From assembly GCA_963837325.1 (NCBI GenBank), contig CAWIMV010000001.1, positions 2,542,001 through 2,606,000 of the forward strand: a stretch of 64,000 nt of DNA. Reading direction: 5' to 3'. The DNA is from CAVQKZ01 sp963837325 (GTDB lineage: Bacteria > Actinomycetota > Actinomycetes > Mycobacteriales > Jatrophihabitantaceae). Made by a program: the position numbers and the translations under genes. The notes below the pieces were generated by a model. The model did no database searches. It had not been told where the DNA came from and worked only from the letters and a program-made list of their open reading frames with translations. This document shows, piece by piece, positions 51,915-60,011 of the stretch. Position 1 is the stretch's first letter, and every line of letters starts with the position of its first letter.

Positions 51915-52976
51915 TCACCCGCCTGCGAACGGCCGCGTGCTCGTCCGCCGGACGACCGTCCACGGCGCGGCGGGCGAGGCCCTTAGTTGTCCGAGCGCGA
52001 TCCGCGCGCATACCGAGCCCTGCTCGCGCAGCGACTGGCCGACGGTGGTCACCCCGAGTTCCGAGGCGACCACGGCGTCGTCCCAGCCGGTTACGGCGAC
52101 ATCGCGCGGGATGGTGAGCCCAGCGGTGCGGATGGCCCGGACCGCGCCGGCGGCTTGTTCGTCGCCCATGGCGGCGATCGCGTCGGGCGGCTGAGGCCCC
52201 AACAGCAGCGCTTTCGTCATCTGCTCGGCCTCGGCCCGATCGTTGTGCGAGCACACCGCCACCACGACGTCGCTCCAGGCGATGCCCAAGTCCTCGGCCG
52301 CCTGCCGGTATCCGGTCAGTCGCTCGCGGGTCACCGGAAACCGCACGCCCGCTGTCTCGATGCCGCGCTCGATCGTGCTGACCCGGTCCCGCGACAGCGG
52401 GAAGCTCAGCACCGCCGGGTGGCGTGCGGCGGTGAACGCGATTGTCCCGATCGCACGGGCAGCCGCGGAGTTGTCGATCCCGACGACGCTCAACCCGGCC
52501 ACGTCCGGGCCGCCGTGCACCACCGCCGGCCGCCGCACCGCGCGCACGGCCGCCAGCACTGGATCGTCATCTGACGTCGTCCAGACCACGAATCCGTCCA
52601 CCGCCGCCGTCCGCACTCGAGCCGCGTCGTCGGCAGCCCCGGTGATCGGCAGGATCGTCATGCCGAAGCCCTGCTCGGCGCACACCTCGGCGATGCCGGC
52701 CAGGAACGACGCCGCCTGGGGATCGTCAAACGCGTAGCTGAGGTGTTCGCCCAGCACGACGCCGAGCGTGCGGGTGCTGCCCCGGCGCAGCGATTGCGCG
52801 CTGGGGTCAGGGCCGCCGTAACCCAGGGCAGCGGCGGCCTCGAGCACCTTGGTCCGCGCGGCAGCGGACACCCGGCCGGGCTGGTTGTAGGCGTACGACG
52901 CGGTCATCACCGAAACGCCGGCTTTCCTGGCGACCTGCGCGAGCGTCACGCGCTTGGCTGCGTCCCCGGATGTCAC
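51915..52976 (-). CDS. LacI-family transcriptional regulator
   Basis: A 353-residue repressor: HTH KRVTLAQVARKAGVSVMTASYAYNQPGRVSAAARTKVLEAAAALGY, hinge, and a periplasmic-binding-like effector domain (TLGVVLGEHLSYAFDDPQAASFLAGIAEVCAEQGF, DGFVVWTTSDDDP, PDAIAAMGDEQAAGAVRAIRTAGLTIPRDVAVTGWDDAVVASELGVTTVGQSLREQG). The GTG start has TAGGAT 6 nt before it. The gene converges with the kinase gene with no bases between the two stops and diverges from an MFS gene across an ideal operator, so its primary target is probably that transporter and itself. Confidence 0.92.
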   Translation of the reverse strand: MTSGDAAKRVTLAQVARKAGVSVMTASYAYNQPGRVSAAARTKVLEAAAALGYGGPDPSAQSLRRGSTRTLGVVLGEHLSYAFDDPQAASFLAGIAEVCAEQGFGMTILPITGAADDAARVRTAAVDGFVVWTTSDDDPVLAAVRAVRRPAVVHGGPDVAGLSVVGIDNSAAARAIGTIAFTAARHPAVLSFPLSRDRVSTIERGIETAGVRFPVTRERLTGYRQAAEDLGIAWSDVVVAVCSHNDRAEAEQMTKALLLGPQPPDAIAAMGDEQAAGAVRAIRTAGLTIPRDVAVTGWDDAVVASELGVTTVGQSLREQGSVCARIALGQLRASPAAPWTVVRRTSTRPFAGG

Positions 52977-52989
52977 TGGGCCATCCTAA

Positions 52990-53005
52990 TGTGTAGCGTT
53001 ACACA
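52990..53005. promoter_or_regulatory. LacI-type operator between lacI-like and MFS genes
   Basis: TGTGTAGCGTTACACA: 6-bp perfect arms TGTGTA/TACACA with the central CG typical of LacI-family sites. It includes TAGCGT (52994-52999), which ends 7 nt before the MFS ATG, and lies 1 nt upstream of TAGGAT (52988-52983), the -10 of the regulator. Binding would block both promoters. Confidence 0.75.
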
Positions 53006-53006
53006 A

Positions 53007-54200
53007 ATGGTGGCCACTGCGACCGCGTCCCCGCGCAATCTGGTGGTGTCCGCGACCTTGGCCTTCGCCGCCTTCGGCGCCTTCTGGGGCGTTTGGGGCG
53101 CCTCCGTCCCGCGGGTGGAAGATCAGGCCGGAGTGAGCGACGGCCAACTCGGGCTCGCCCTGCTGTTCGTCGGCGCCGGCGCGTTGCCGGCCATGCTGCT
53201 GGCCGGCCCGGCCCTGGATCGATGGGGGTTACGGGTCGCAGCCCTCGTGCTCGGCGCTCTGGGCGTCCTCGGTGCGGTCTTGGCCGTGTCCGCCGTGAAC
53301 CTGGTGGCACTGTGCGTCGCGCTGGCTCTCGTCGGGGCCTCGAGCGGGGCGGCCGACGTCGCCATGAACGCCGTCGCCGGGCGGGCGGAGCAACTGACCG
53401 CCCGGCCGGTCATCACGCGGGCGCACGGCGTGTTCTCCACCTTCGTGGTGGTCGCGACCCTGGCCACCGGGCTCGCCTCGGCCGGCTCCCTTCCCCTAGC
53501 GGTCCCGTTCTTCGCGGTTGCTGCGCTCGCGGTCGCGGCGGGTACGGCGATGGCGGTCAATCTTCCGCCGCGCGACCCCGGTGCAGCCACCGGCGCGAGC
53601 CCGCGGGAGCGACTCGCACCGGCCCACCGACCCCGCATGGTCCCGTTGGTGCTCATCGGGATCCTTGGCGCACTGGCGTTCGCGAGCGAAAACGCGCACC
53701 AGAGTTGGAGTGCGGTCTTCGCCCACGAGGAACTGCGGTCAGGCGCCGGGCTGGCCTCCGTCGCGCCGGCAGTCTTCGCCGGCACGGTCGCGATCACCCG
53801 GTTCGCGATCGGCGGCCTCGCCCCGGTGCACGCCCGGCGGGTTCTGCTCGCCGGCGCGGCCGGCGCTGGAGCCGGTGCGGCCGTCATCGCGGCCGCGCCA
53901 ACCCTGCTCGTCGCGGCGGCCGGGTTGGCCGTGGCCGCAGCCGGAACGGGCGTGCTCTTCCCGACGCTGGTGGGCATCGTGTCGCGAAACGTGCCGGAGT
54001 CACACCGCGGCCGGGCCACGTCCGTGGTCACGACGGTGTCCTATCTGGGCTTCCTCCTAGGCCCGGCCTACGTCGGCGCCTGGGCCGCGACCTTCGGCTT
54101 ACGGGCCGCGATGATCGCGGTCGCGGCCCTCGCCGTGCTCCTGTATGCGCTGGTGCCGGCGCTGCTTCGGCTCAGCGGCTTCGGCCCGCCCACCCGCTAG
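53007..54200 (+). CDS. Major facilitator superfamily transporter
   Basis: A 397-residue transporter with 12 predicted helices, of the YbjJ-like / MFS_1 type: LAFAAFGAFWGVWGASVPRVEDQAGVSDGQLGLALLFVGAGALPAMLLAGPALDRWGLR, GASSGAADVAMNAVAGRAEQLTARPVITRAHGVFSTF, FAGTVAITRFAIGGLAP, VGIVSRNVPESHRGRATSVVTTVSYLGFLLGPAYVG. The long open frame upstream is antisense to the regulator and not used; ATG 53007 is set by the operator-embedded -10. Substrate unknown; regulation by the adjacent LacI protein suggests a sugar or nucleoside-like ligand. Confidence 0.88.
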   Translation: MVATATASPRNLVVSATLAFAAFGAFWGVWGASVPRVEDQAGVSDGQLGLALLFVGAGALPAMLLAGPALDRWGLRVAALVLGALGVLGAVLAVSAVNLVALCVALALVGASSGAADVAMNAVAGRAEQLTARPVITRAHGVFSTFVVVATLATGLASAGSLPLAVPFFAVAALAVAAGTAMAVNLPPRDPGAATGASPRERLAPAHRPRMVPLVLIGILGALAFASENAHQSWSAVFAHEELRSGAGLASVAPAVFAGTVAITRFAIGGLAPVHARRVLLAGAAGAGAGAAVIAAAPTLLVAAAGLAVAAAGTGVLFPTLVGIVSRNVPESHRGRATSVVTTVSYLGFLLGPAYVGAWAATFGLRAAMIAVAALAVLLYALVPALLRLSGFGPPTR

Positions 54201-54201
54201 G

Positions 54202-56022
54202 TCAATTCGTGCTTACCGTCCAGCCGCTGGGCTGTAGCAGCGTGGCGTCGGAACGGCGCTCGCCGTCGAAGAGCAGCCCGCGCGGGCCGAACAGGCGTAT
54301 CGCATCGACGTAGACGCCGCGCCCCTCGTACAAGGCGTCGGTGGTGTAGCGCCAGCGCAGGTGCGTCGTCCCCGCTGTCACGTCAGCCGAGGCGCGCAAC
54401 CATTGCCGCCCTTCGAAACCGGAGAAGGTGCCGTCGGTCGACCACACGTCGTTGCGCGCTCGTAGGGTCAGCGGCACCTGGTGCCACGTCGTCCCGCCGT
54501 CGCTGGATGCCTCCAGCGCCCCGATGTCGGTCTCCTCCGTGTCGTACCAGAGATCGAAGCTCAGCCGGGCGCCGCCGGCTGGTATCGCGACCGGCAGCGT
54601 GAGGGTTGCGGTGGTGGCGTCCGTCGTGCCGGAGAACCAGTCGGTGCGGCCCGCAGCCGGACGCACGGGCAGGGCCAGAGCCAGATCCCGCGCGACCGCC
54701 CGCCGCGAGGGATTGTTGCTGCCCCAGTTGCGGCTCGGGTGGACCCGGTTGGTCAGCAGGATGACGAACGACTTCGACAGCGGGTCGATGACGATGGACG
54801 TGCCCGTGTAGCCGGTGTGGCCCGCCGTCACCGGCGAGTTGAGCGCGTCCATGTACCAGCGCTGGTCCAGCTCGAAGCCGAGACCGTGCGAATCGCTGGG
54901 AAAGGCCTGGTTGAAGTTGGTGAACATCTGCCGCACCGACTGCTCGGAGAGGATCCGCACGTGGCCGTAGCGTCCGCCGTTGAGCATGGTCTGGGCCAGG
55001 ATCGCGATGTCGTGTGCGGTCGAGAAGACTCCAGCGTGGCCGGACACGCCGCCGACGCAGTACGAGTTCTCGTCGTGCACCGTCCCCCAGACGATCCCCC
55101 GGTTCGTCGACGGCTGGTACTCCTCGGCCGCGATGCGCGGCTTGAGCGAGGCCGGCGGGTTGAACATCGTGTCGTGCATCTGCAGCGGCCCGGTGATCCG
55201 CTGGGCCACGACCTGGTCGAGCGTGCGGCCGGTCACCGCCTCGATCACCTTGCCCATCGTCATCATGTTGATGTCGCTGTAGATGTACGTGGTGTCCGGT
55301 GGGGCGGTGGGCTTCACGGCGTACACGGCGGCCCACTGCTCTTCGTGGCTGCCGTAGGTGCACAGCGACGGGCTCGGGTCCGGCGGCAGCCCCGACGTGT
55401 GCGTCAGCAGGTTGCGGATCGTGATGTCGCCCTTGCCGTTGGCGGCGAAGGCCGGGATGTAGTGCGCGACCGGCGTGTTCAGCCCGATCCGGCCCTGCTG
55501 GATGAGTTGCACGGCCGCGATCGCGGTGAACAGCTTCGTCATCGACGCGAGATCGAAGATCGTGTCGCGGCGCATCGGGATCCGCTGGTCCGGTGGCAGT
55601 TCCGTCGGCTTGTCGTCCGCGTAGCGCAGGGCGTAGCCCGCGGCGTCGTGCGCGACGATCACGCCGTTGTGCGCGGCCAGGGCCACCGCGCCGGCGTACT
55701 CCGGATACGTCGGTGACGGCTGCAGGTAGGTCGCGATGTCGGTGGCGATCCTGTCGACGTACTGCGGCACGAGGCCGGCCTGTCGAGCGCTGCCGTAGCG
55801 CAGCTGGTCGTGACTGAAGCGGATGTCAGCGGCCGTGACGGTCGGCGGTGCGCCGGTCGTCGGGGGTGCGGCGGGCCGGTTCGGGCTGGCGGCGGCCGCG
55901 GCCGAGGCGGTCACCAGACCGATCACGCTGACACCGACACCGAACAGCTTGGCCCCGTAGCCGGGTCGGTGTCGGCGTGTCGCCCGGCTGCGGGGCCAAG
56001 TCCGAGGGGTTTGCGGGTTCAT
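54202..56022 (-). CDS. Secreted class C beta-lactamase-like serine hydrolase with C-terminal jelly-roll domain
   Basis: A 606-residue exported protein. N-terminal membrane or signal segment (LFGVGVSVIGLVTASAAAAA), then a beta-lactamase/transpeptidase fold: SxxK in FDLASMTKLFTAIAAVQLIQQ, YSD in TTYIYSDINMMTMGKVIE and HTG in AGHTGYTGTSIVIDP. From about residue 460, a beta-rich accessory domain (ARLSFDLWYDTEETDIGALEASSDGGTTWHQVPL) of the MAM/immune-inhibitor type, probably binding. It overlaps namZ by 4 nt. B. subtilis also encodes a beta-lactamase-like protein (AmiE/YbbE) beside namZ. Acts on wall peptides or amides (inferred). Confidence 0.82.
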   Translation of the reverse strand: MNPQTPRTWPRSRATRRHRPGYGAKLFGVGVSVIGLVTASAAAAASPNRPAAPPTTGAPPTVTAADIRFSHDQLRYGSARQAGLVPQYVDRIATDIATYLQPSPTYPEYAGAVALAAHNGVIVAHDAAGYALRYADDKPTELPPDQRIPMRRDTIFDLASMTKLFTAIAAVQLIQQGRIGLNTPVAHYIPAFAANGKGDITIRNLLTHTSGLPPDPSPSLCTYGSHEEQWAAVYAVKPTAPPDTTYIYSDINMMTMGKVIEAVTGRTLDQVVAQRITGPLQMHDTMFNPPASLKPRIAAEEYQPSTNRGIVWGTVHDENSYCVGGVSGHAGVFSTAHDIAILAQTMLNGGRYGHVRILSEQSVRQMFTNFNQAFPSDSHGLGFELDQRWYMDALNSPVTAGHTGYTGTSIVIDPLSKSFVILLTNRVHPSRNWGSNNPSRRAVARDLALALPVRPAAGRTDWFSGTTDATTATLTLPVAIPAGGARLSFDLWYDTEETDIGALEASSDGGTTWHQVPLTLRARNDVWSTDGTFSGFEGRQWLRASADVTAGTTHLRWRYTTDALYEGRGVYVDAIRLFGPRGLLFDGERRSDATLLQPSGWTVSTN

Positions 56023-57341
56023 CGGTGCCCTCCGTGGTCACGGTAGATCAGGTACTTATCGCGCAGCCGGCGGAACGCGCTGAGTTCGGCCTGCCAGCCG
56101 GCGACGATCTCATCGGTGCTCTTCCCCGCGTCCACCGCGTGGCGGAGGTAGTCCGAGCCGCTGAGGTTGTCGATCCAGTTGTCGGGGCGCCACGCGAACG
56201 CGGCCGGGTACACCTGCTTGGCCGTCACCAGCATGGCGACGGCCGTACGGATCGGGTCGAACACGTCGCGGTCGGTGACGTACAGCTGCACCCCGCCGAC
56301 GGTCTGGCCGACCCACTTCGAGAACGTCGGCGCGAAGTAGTTCTCGCGGAACTGCGCGCCGGGCAGGTGCAGGGCGGTGAGCGCGTCGCGCCAGCGCCAG
56401 TCGCCGTAGGGCGCGCCGATCTCCTCGAACGGGCGGGTCGTGCCGCGGCCTTCCGACAGCGTGGTGCCCTCGAACATGCAGGTGCCGGGATAGACGACGG
56501 CGGTGTCGACGGTCGGCATGTTCGGCGACGGCGGCACCCAGGGCAGCCCGGTCTGCTCGTAGTACATGTCCCGCGACCAGCCCTCGACCTCGACGACGGT
56601 GAGGTCGACGCGGCGGCCGGCATCGGCGGCGACCCACTCGCCGTTGTAGAGGCGGGCCAGCTCGCCGACGGTCATGCCGTGGGCCTGGGCGATCGGCTTG
56701 CGCCCGACGAACGTCTCGTACCCGGCGTGCATCACCGGCCCGAGGGCTTGCCGGCCGGAGATCGCGTTCGGCCGGTCGAGCACCACGAAGCGCTTGCCGG
56801 CCATGGCGGCGGCGACCATCGAGTCGTAGAGCGTCCAGATGTAGGTATAGAAGCGGGCGCCGACATCCTGAATGTCGTAGACGACCGTGTCGACGCCGGA
56901 TTTGGTGATGACGTCGGCGAGCGCCTGCCCGCTCTTGAGGTAGGTGTCATAGACCGGCAGCCCGGTGCGGGGGTCGTTGTAGAAGCCTTCCGAGCCGCCG
57001 GCCTGGGCCGTGCCGCGGAAGCCGTGCTCCGGACCGAAGACGGCGACGAGGTTGACCGCGGTGTCGGCGTGCATGACGTCGACCTCGTGCTGCAGGTCGG
57101 GCAGGATGCCGGTCGGGTTGGTGACGATGCCGATCTTTTCGCCGCGGACCTCGGCGTAGCGCGACGCGATCAGCCGCTGCACACCGGTGCGCACGGCCTC
57201 ACCGCGCGGGCGGCGCTGCGGCGCCGTCGCGGGTGCCGACGCGGACGCGGATGCGGTCGGTGGTCCGCTCGCGACGGCCCCTGCGGCGATAGCGGCGGTA
57301 CCGGCTGCCCCGGTCAGGAATCGGCGGCGGTTGATGGCCAT
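56019..57341 (-). CDS. namZ: Exo-beta-N-acetylmuramidase NamZ-like (DUF1343), Tat-exported
   Basis: A 440-residue DUF1343 protein. B. subtilis NamZ (YbbC), the founding enzyme of this family, removes non-reducing-end MurNAc from peptidoglycan fragments. Evidence: GIVTNPTGILPDLQHEVDVMH, VFGPEHGFRGTAQAGG, LPVYDTYLK, VVYDIQDVGARFYTYIWTLYDSMVAAAMAGKRFVVLDRPNAISG, TVGELARLYNGEW, WVPPSPNMPTVDTAVVYPGTCMFEGTTLSEGRGTTRPFE. The start at ATG 57341 (GAGGGAG 6 nt before) gives a twin-arginine signal, NRRRFLTGAAGTAAIAAGA. It starts the operon with the serine hydrolase. Confidence 0.9.
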   Translation of the reverse strand: MAINRRRFLTGAAGTAAIAAGAVASGPPTASASASAPATAPQRRPRGEAVRTGVQRLIASRYAEVRGEKIGIVTNPTGILPDLQHEVDVMHADTAVNLVAVFGPEHGFRGTAQAGGSEGFYNDPRTGLPVYDTYLKSGQALADVITKSGVDTVVYDIQDVGARFYTYIWTLYDSMVAAAMAGKRFVVLDRPNAISGRQALGPVMHAGYETFVGRKPIAQAHGMTVGELARLYNGEWVAADAGRRVDLTVVEVEGWSRDMYYEQTGLPWVPPSPNMPTVDTAVVYPGTCMFEGTTLSEGRGTTRPFEEIGAPYGDWRWRDALTALHLPGAQFRENYFAPTFSKWVGQTVGGVQLYVTDRDVFDPIRTAVAMLVTAKQVYPAAFAWRPDNWIDNLSGSDYLRHAVDAGKSTDEIVAGWQAELSAFRRLRDKYLIYRDHGGHR

Positions 57342-57381
57342 CTGCTGCTCCCTCAGTGGTGGTGGCCGCGGGTCAGCACAA

Positions 57382-57422
57382 GGCACTAATTAACTAAATG
57401 CCATATCGGTTGGAAAGTTACC
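57382..57422. promoter_or_regulatory. AT-rich divergent control region before namZ with a ROK-box-like site
   Basis: An unusually AT-rich stretch, GGCACTAATTAACTAAATGCC (57382-57402, ends symmetric), is followed by GGAAAGTTACC (57412-57422), which resembles the box in front of murQ. Together they probably hold the namZ promoter and its operator. Exact promoter hexamers cannot be fixed. Confidence 0.4.
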
Positions 57423-57526
57423 CACTGGCGCGATGGCATGTCAATCCTTGCCGCGGCCGAGCGGTTGGATGGCGAAGTGGGCCGCCTAATGTGCTGACTG
57501 GACACCGGACAACCGATGGGACCGAC

Positions 57527-58294
57527 GTGAGCGTGCTGGACAAGTTCGACCTGAGTGGTCGCACGGCCGTGGTGACCGGGGCGACGCGTGGGCTCGGCCG
57601 CGGCTTCGCCCGCGCGCTGGCCGAGGCCGGGGCCGACATCGTGATCGTCGGCCGAGACTCGCGGGCAGCAGCGGACGTCGAAGCGGAATTGTCCGCCCTC
57701 GGACGGCGCAGCCTGACGGTGCTGGGCGACATCACCCGGCGCGAGGAAATCGAGCGCATCCGTGATGCGGCGATCGAACGGTTCGGTGCGATCGACATCC
57801 TGGTGAACAACGCCGGCGACTGCGTGCACTCGCCGGCGCTGGACGTGACCGACGACCAATGGCGGCAGGTGATGGACGTCAACCTCGACGCGGTGTGGAT
57901 GTGTTGCCAGGTGTTCGGCCGGCACATGGTTGGGGGCCGGGGCGGCAGCATCGTCAACATCGGCTCGATGTCCGGTCAGATCGTGAACCGGCCGCAATGG
58001 CAGCCGGCGTACAACGCGTCCAAGGCGGCGGTGCACCATTTGACCCGCAGTCTGGCCGCCGAGTGGGCTCCGGCCGGCGTTCGGGTCAACGCGCTGGCAC
58101 CCGGCTACATCAAGACCGATATGTCGCCTGTGGACGACCCCCAATTCCACCGGCACTGGATCGAGGACACGCCGCAGCAGCGCTACGCTACCCCTGACGA
58201 ACTGGGGCCGGCCATCGTCTACCTGGCCAGTGACGCGTCGAGTTTCGTCACCGGATCTGTGCTGTTCATCGACGGCGGCTACACCGTCTTCTGA
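57527..58294 (+). CDS. Short-chain dehydrogenase/reductase
   Basis: A 255-residue classical SDR: LSGRTAVVTGATRGLGRGFARALAEAGADIVIVGRD (TGxxxGxG), DILVNNAGDCVHSPALDV (NNAG), IVNIGSMSGQIVNRPQWQPAYNASKAAV (Ser, Tyr, Lys), VRVNALAPGYIKTDM and SSFVTGSVLFIDGGYTVF. Closest in style to gluconate 5-dehydrogenase or 2-deoxygluconate 3-dehydrogenase types, which act on sugars or sugar acids. GTG 57527 is chosen because the catalytic fold begins about 10 residues later. Divergent from namZ; a role in amino-sugar or lactate handling is possible but unproven. Confidence 0.88.
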   Translation: MSVLDKFDLSGRTAVVTGATRGLGRGFARALAEAGADIVIVGRDSRAAADVEAELSALGRRSLTVLGDITRREEIERIRDAAIERFGAIDILVNNAGDCVHSPALDVTDDQWRQVMDVNLDAVWMCCQVFGRHMVGGRGGSIVNIGSMSGQIVNRPQWQPAYNASKAAVHHLTRSLAAEWAPAGVRVNALAPGYIKTDMSPVDDPQFHRHWIEDTPQQRYATPDELGPAIVYLASDASSFVTGSVLFIDGGYTVF

Positions 58295-58475
58295 TCATGG
58301 CCCCTCGGCGATCGATGGCAGGCGCGCCGAGGCGCAAATCGATCCCGACGCGTGACGGCCCATCACAGCGGGTCCCTTGCGGCTAACGCTTGTATCACGG
58401 CGGTCGCTGCGGGACTCTTCTCTGTGGACGGGCCCGGCCGGTCGGGAGCCGCCGTCCGAGGTCTGGGGTTTGGCT

Positions 58476-60011
58476 ATGAGCGCTTGGTGGGAAAAATCCG
58501 AAACGCGTCGGGTGCAGAAGTTTTACGCAGGGTCGGATGAGAAGTTCGAAGCCGTGCGTCCACGGCCGGATCTCCCGCCGGGAGCAGACCTCATGCCGGA
58601 GATCGAGAACATCATCGTGCTGATGATGGAGAACCACTCGTTCGACAACTACTTCGGGACGCTTGGCAAGGGCGAGGGGTTGCCGTGCGATCGTGACGGA
58701 CGCCCGACATCTGCGAACCCCCGTGAAGATGGCAGTTCGGTGGCGTCGTTTGAGCTCGCCGAGACAAAGCAGCTGTCACACTCGCCGACGCAGAGCTGGC
58801 ACGCCAGCAACATCCAGTACCACGACGGGAAGAACGACGGGTTCGCTAGGAGCATCGCGCTTACCGTCGACGCCCCCACACCGGAACAGATCGACCAACC
58901 GATGGGCTACTGGACCGAGCGGCACCTCCCCTTCTACGCGAGCCTCGCGCGTACTTTCCCACTTGCCGATCATTGGTTTGCATCGTGCTTAGGTCCGACC
59001 TTCCCGAACCGCCGATTCCTCATCGCCGGTACCGCGAACGGGCTGATCGACGACCTCCCGTTCGGAATGGTCGACTATCCGCACGCTGGCACGATTTTCG
59101 ATGTGCTGTCCCGCAATCACATCTCGTGGGCGAACTATCACGACGTCTCGTCGTTCGGCATCCACGCGAAACGACTGTTGGGCACTGCTCCTCTGGTGTT
59201 CGCGCGGCGGCTGATGGCGTTGATCGGAAAGGTGATCCCGACCGTGCTGCATCGAGCGATCGGGAACCTGCAGTTCACCGCAGATCTGTACCCCCTGGGT
59301 TTCGCAAGTGCCCATGGACATCTCAAGAGCTTGCGCCAGTTCTTCCGCGACGTCGACAACGGCACGTTGCCCGCATTTTCCATCGTCGATCCCAGCTTCA
59401 GCGAGTTCTCCGAGGAGAACGCGCAAGATGTCCAGTTCGGCGAGGCGTTCGCCGCCGAAGTCATCACGCGAGTGATGACCGGCAAGAACTGGTCGAACAC
59501 CGTCCTGATCTGGGTCTACGACGAGCCGGGCGGCTACTACGACCACGTGGCACCGCCGGAGGCCGTGCGCCCTGACGAGTTCGACGGCAGCAGTTTGCTG
59601 CGGCTGCCCGGCTGGATCAGAGCATTCTTCAAGCCACTGCTTCGCAAGCAGCTCAAGCAGCTCGAACAGATCGACGGCTGCAAGGACCTCCGCTATGACC
59701 GGTACGGCTTCCGGGTGCCTGCGGTAGTCGTCTCGCCCTATGCCAGGCCGAACTGCACCGACCCCACCCACTACGACCACACGTCGATCCTGAAGCTCGT
59801 CGAAGAGAAGTGGAATCTTCCCGCATTGACGCGGCGCGACGCGAACGCCGTTTCGCCGATGGCTTCGTTGGACCTTGCGCACCAGCACTTCGCTACGCCA
59901 CCCACGCTGAGCGAATCTGCGCTGCGCTGGACCGGCCATTCCGCCGAGCCAAGGGCGACGACAGATGCCGCGAAGGTCGAGACAAAGGCCGGAGAGCGGG
60001 TACCCCGATGA
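58476..60011 (+). CDS. Phospholipase C / acid phosphatase family phosphoesterase (PF04185 type)
   Basis: A 511-residue phosphoesterase: ENIIVLMMENHSFDNYFGTLG is the conserved N-terminal motif with the nucleophile region, followed by ADHWFASCLGPTFPNRRFLIAGTANGL, NHISWANYHDVS, LPAFSIVDPSF, NTVLIWVYDEPGGYYDHVAPPEA, GFRVPAVVVSPYA and HYDHTSILKLVEEKWNLP. Unlike many phospholipase C enzymes it has no Tat or Sec signal before the domain. ATG 58476 is the best start; the frame is open to 58377. It overlaps the next gene by 4 nt (ATGA). Codon use looks less GC-biased than the neighbours. Confidence 0.85.
   Translation: MSAWWEKSETRRVQKFYAGSDEKFEAVRPRPDLPPGADLMPEIENIIVLMMENHSFDNYFGTLGKGEGLPCDRDGRPTSANPREDGSSVASFELAETKQLSHSPTQSWHASNIQYHDGKNDGFARSIALTVDAPTPEQIDQPMGYWTERHLPFYASLARTFPLADHWFASCLGPTFPNRRFLIAGTANGLIDDLPFGMVDYPHAGTIFDVLSRNHISWANYHDVSSFGIHAKRLLGTAPLVFARRLMALIGKVIPTVLHRAIGNLQFTADLYPLGFASAHGHLKSLRQFFRDVDNGTLPAFSIVDPSFSEFSEENAQDVQFGEAFAAEVITRVMTGKNWSNTVLIWVYDEPGGYYDHVAPPEAVRPDEFDGSSLLRLPGWIRAFFKPLLRKQLKQLEQIDGCKDLRYDRYGFRVPAVVVSPYARPNCTDPTHYDHTSILKLVEEKWNLPALTRRDANAVSPMASLDLAHQHFATPPTLSESALRWTGHSAEPRATTDAAKVETKAGERVPR

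Noticed and set aside
52743..53006. N-terminal extension of the MFS protein
   Set aside because: It is antisense to the LacI regulator and lies upstream of the operator and -10 element; the membrane protein starts sensibly at ATG 53007.
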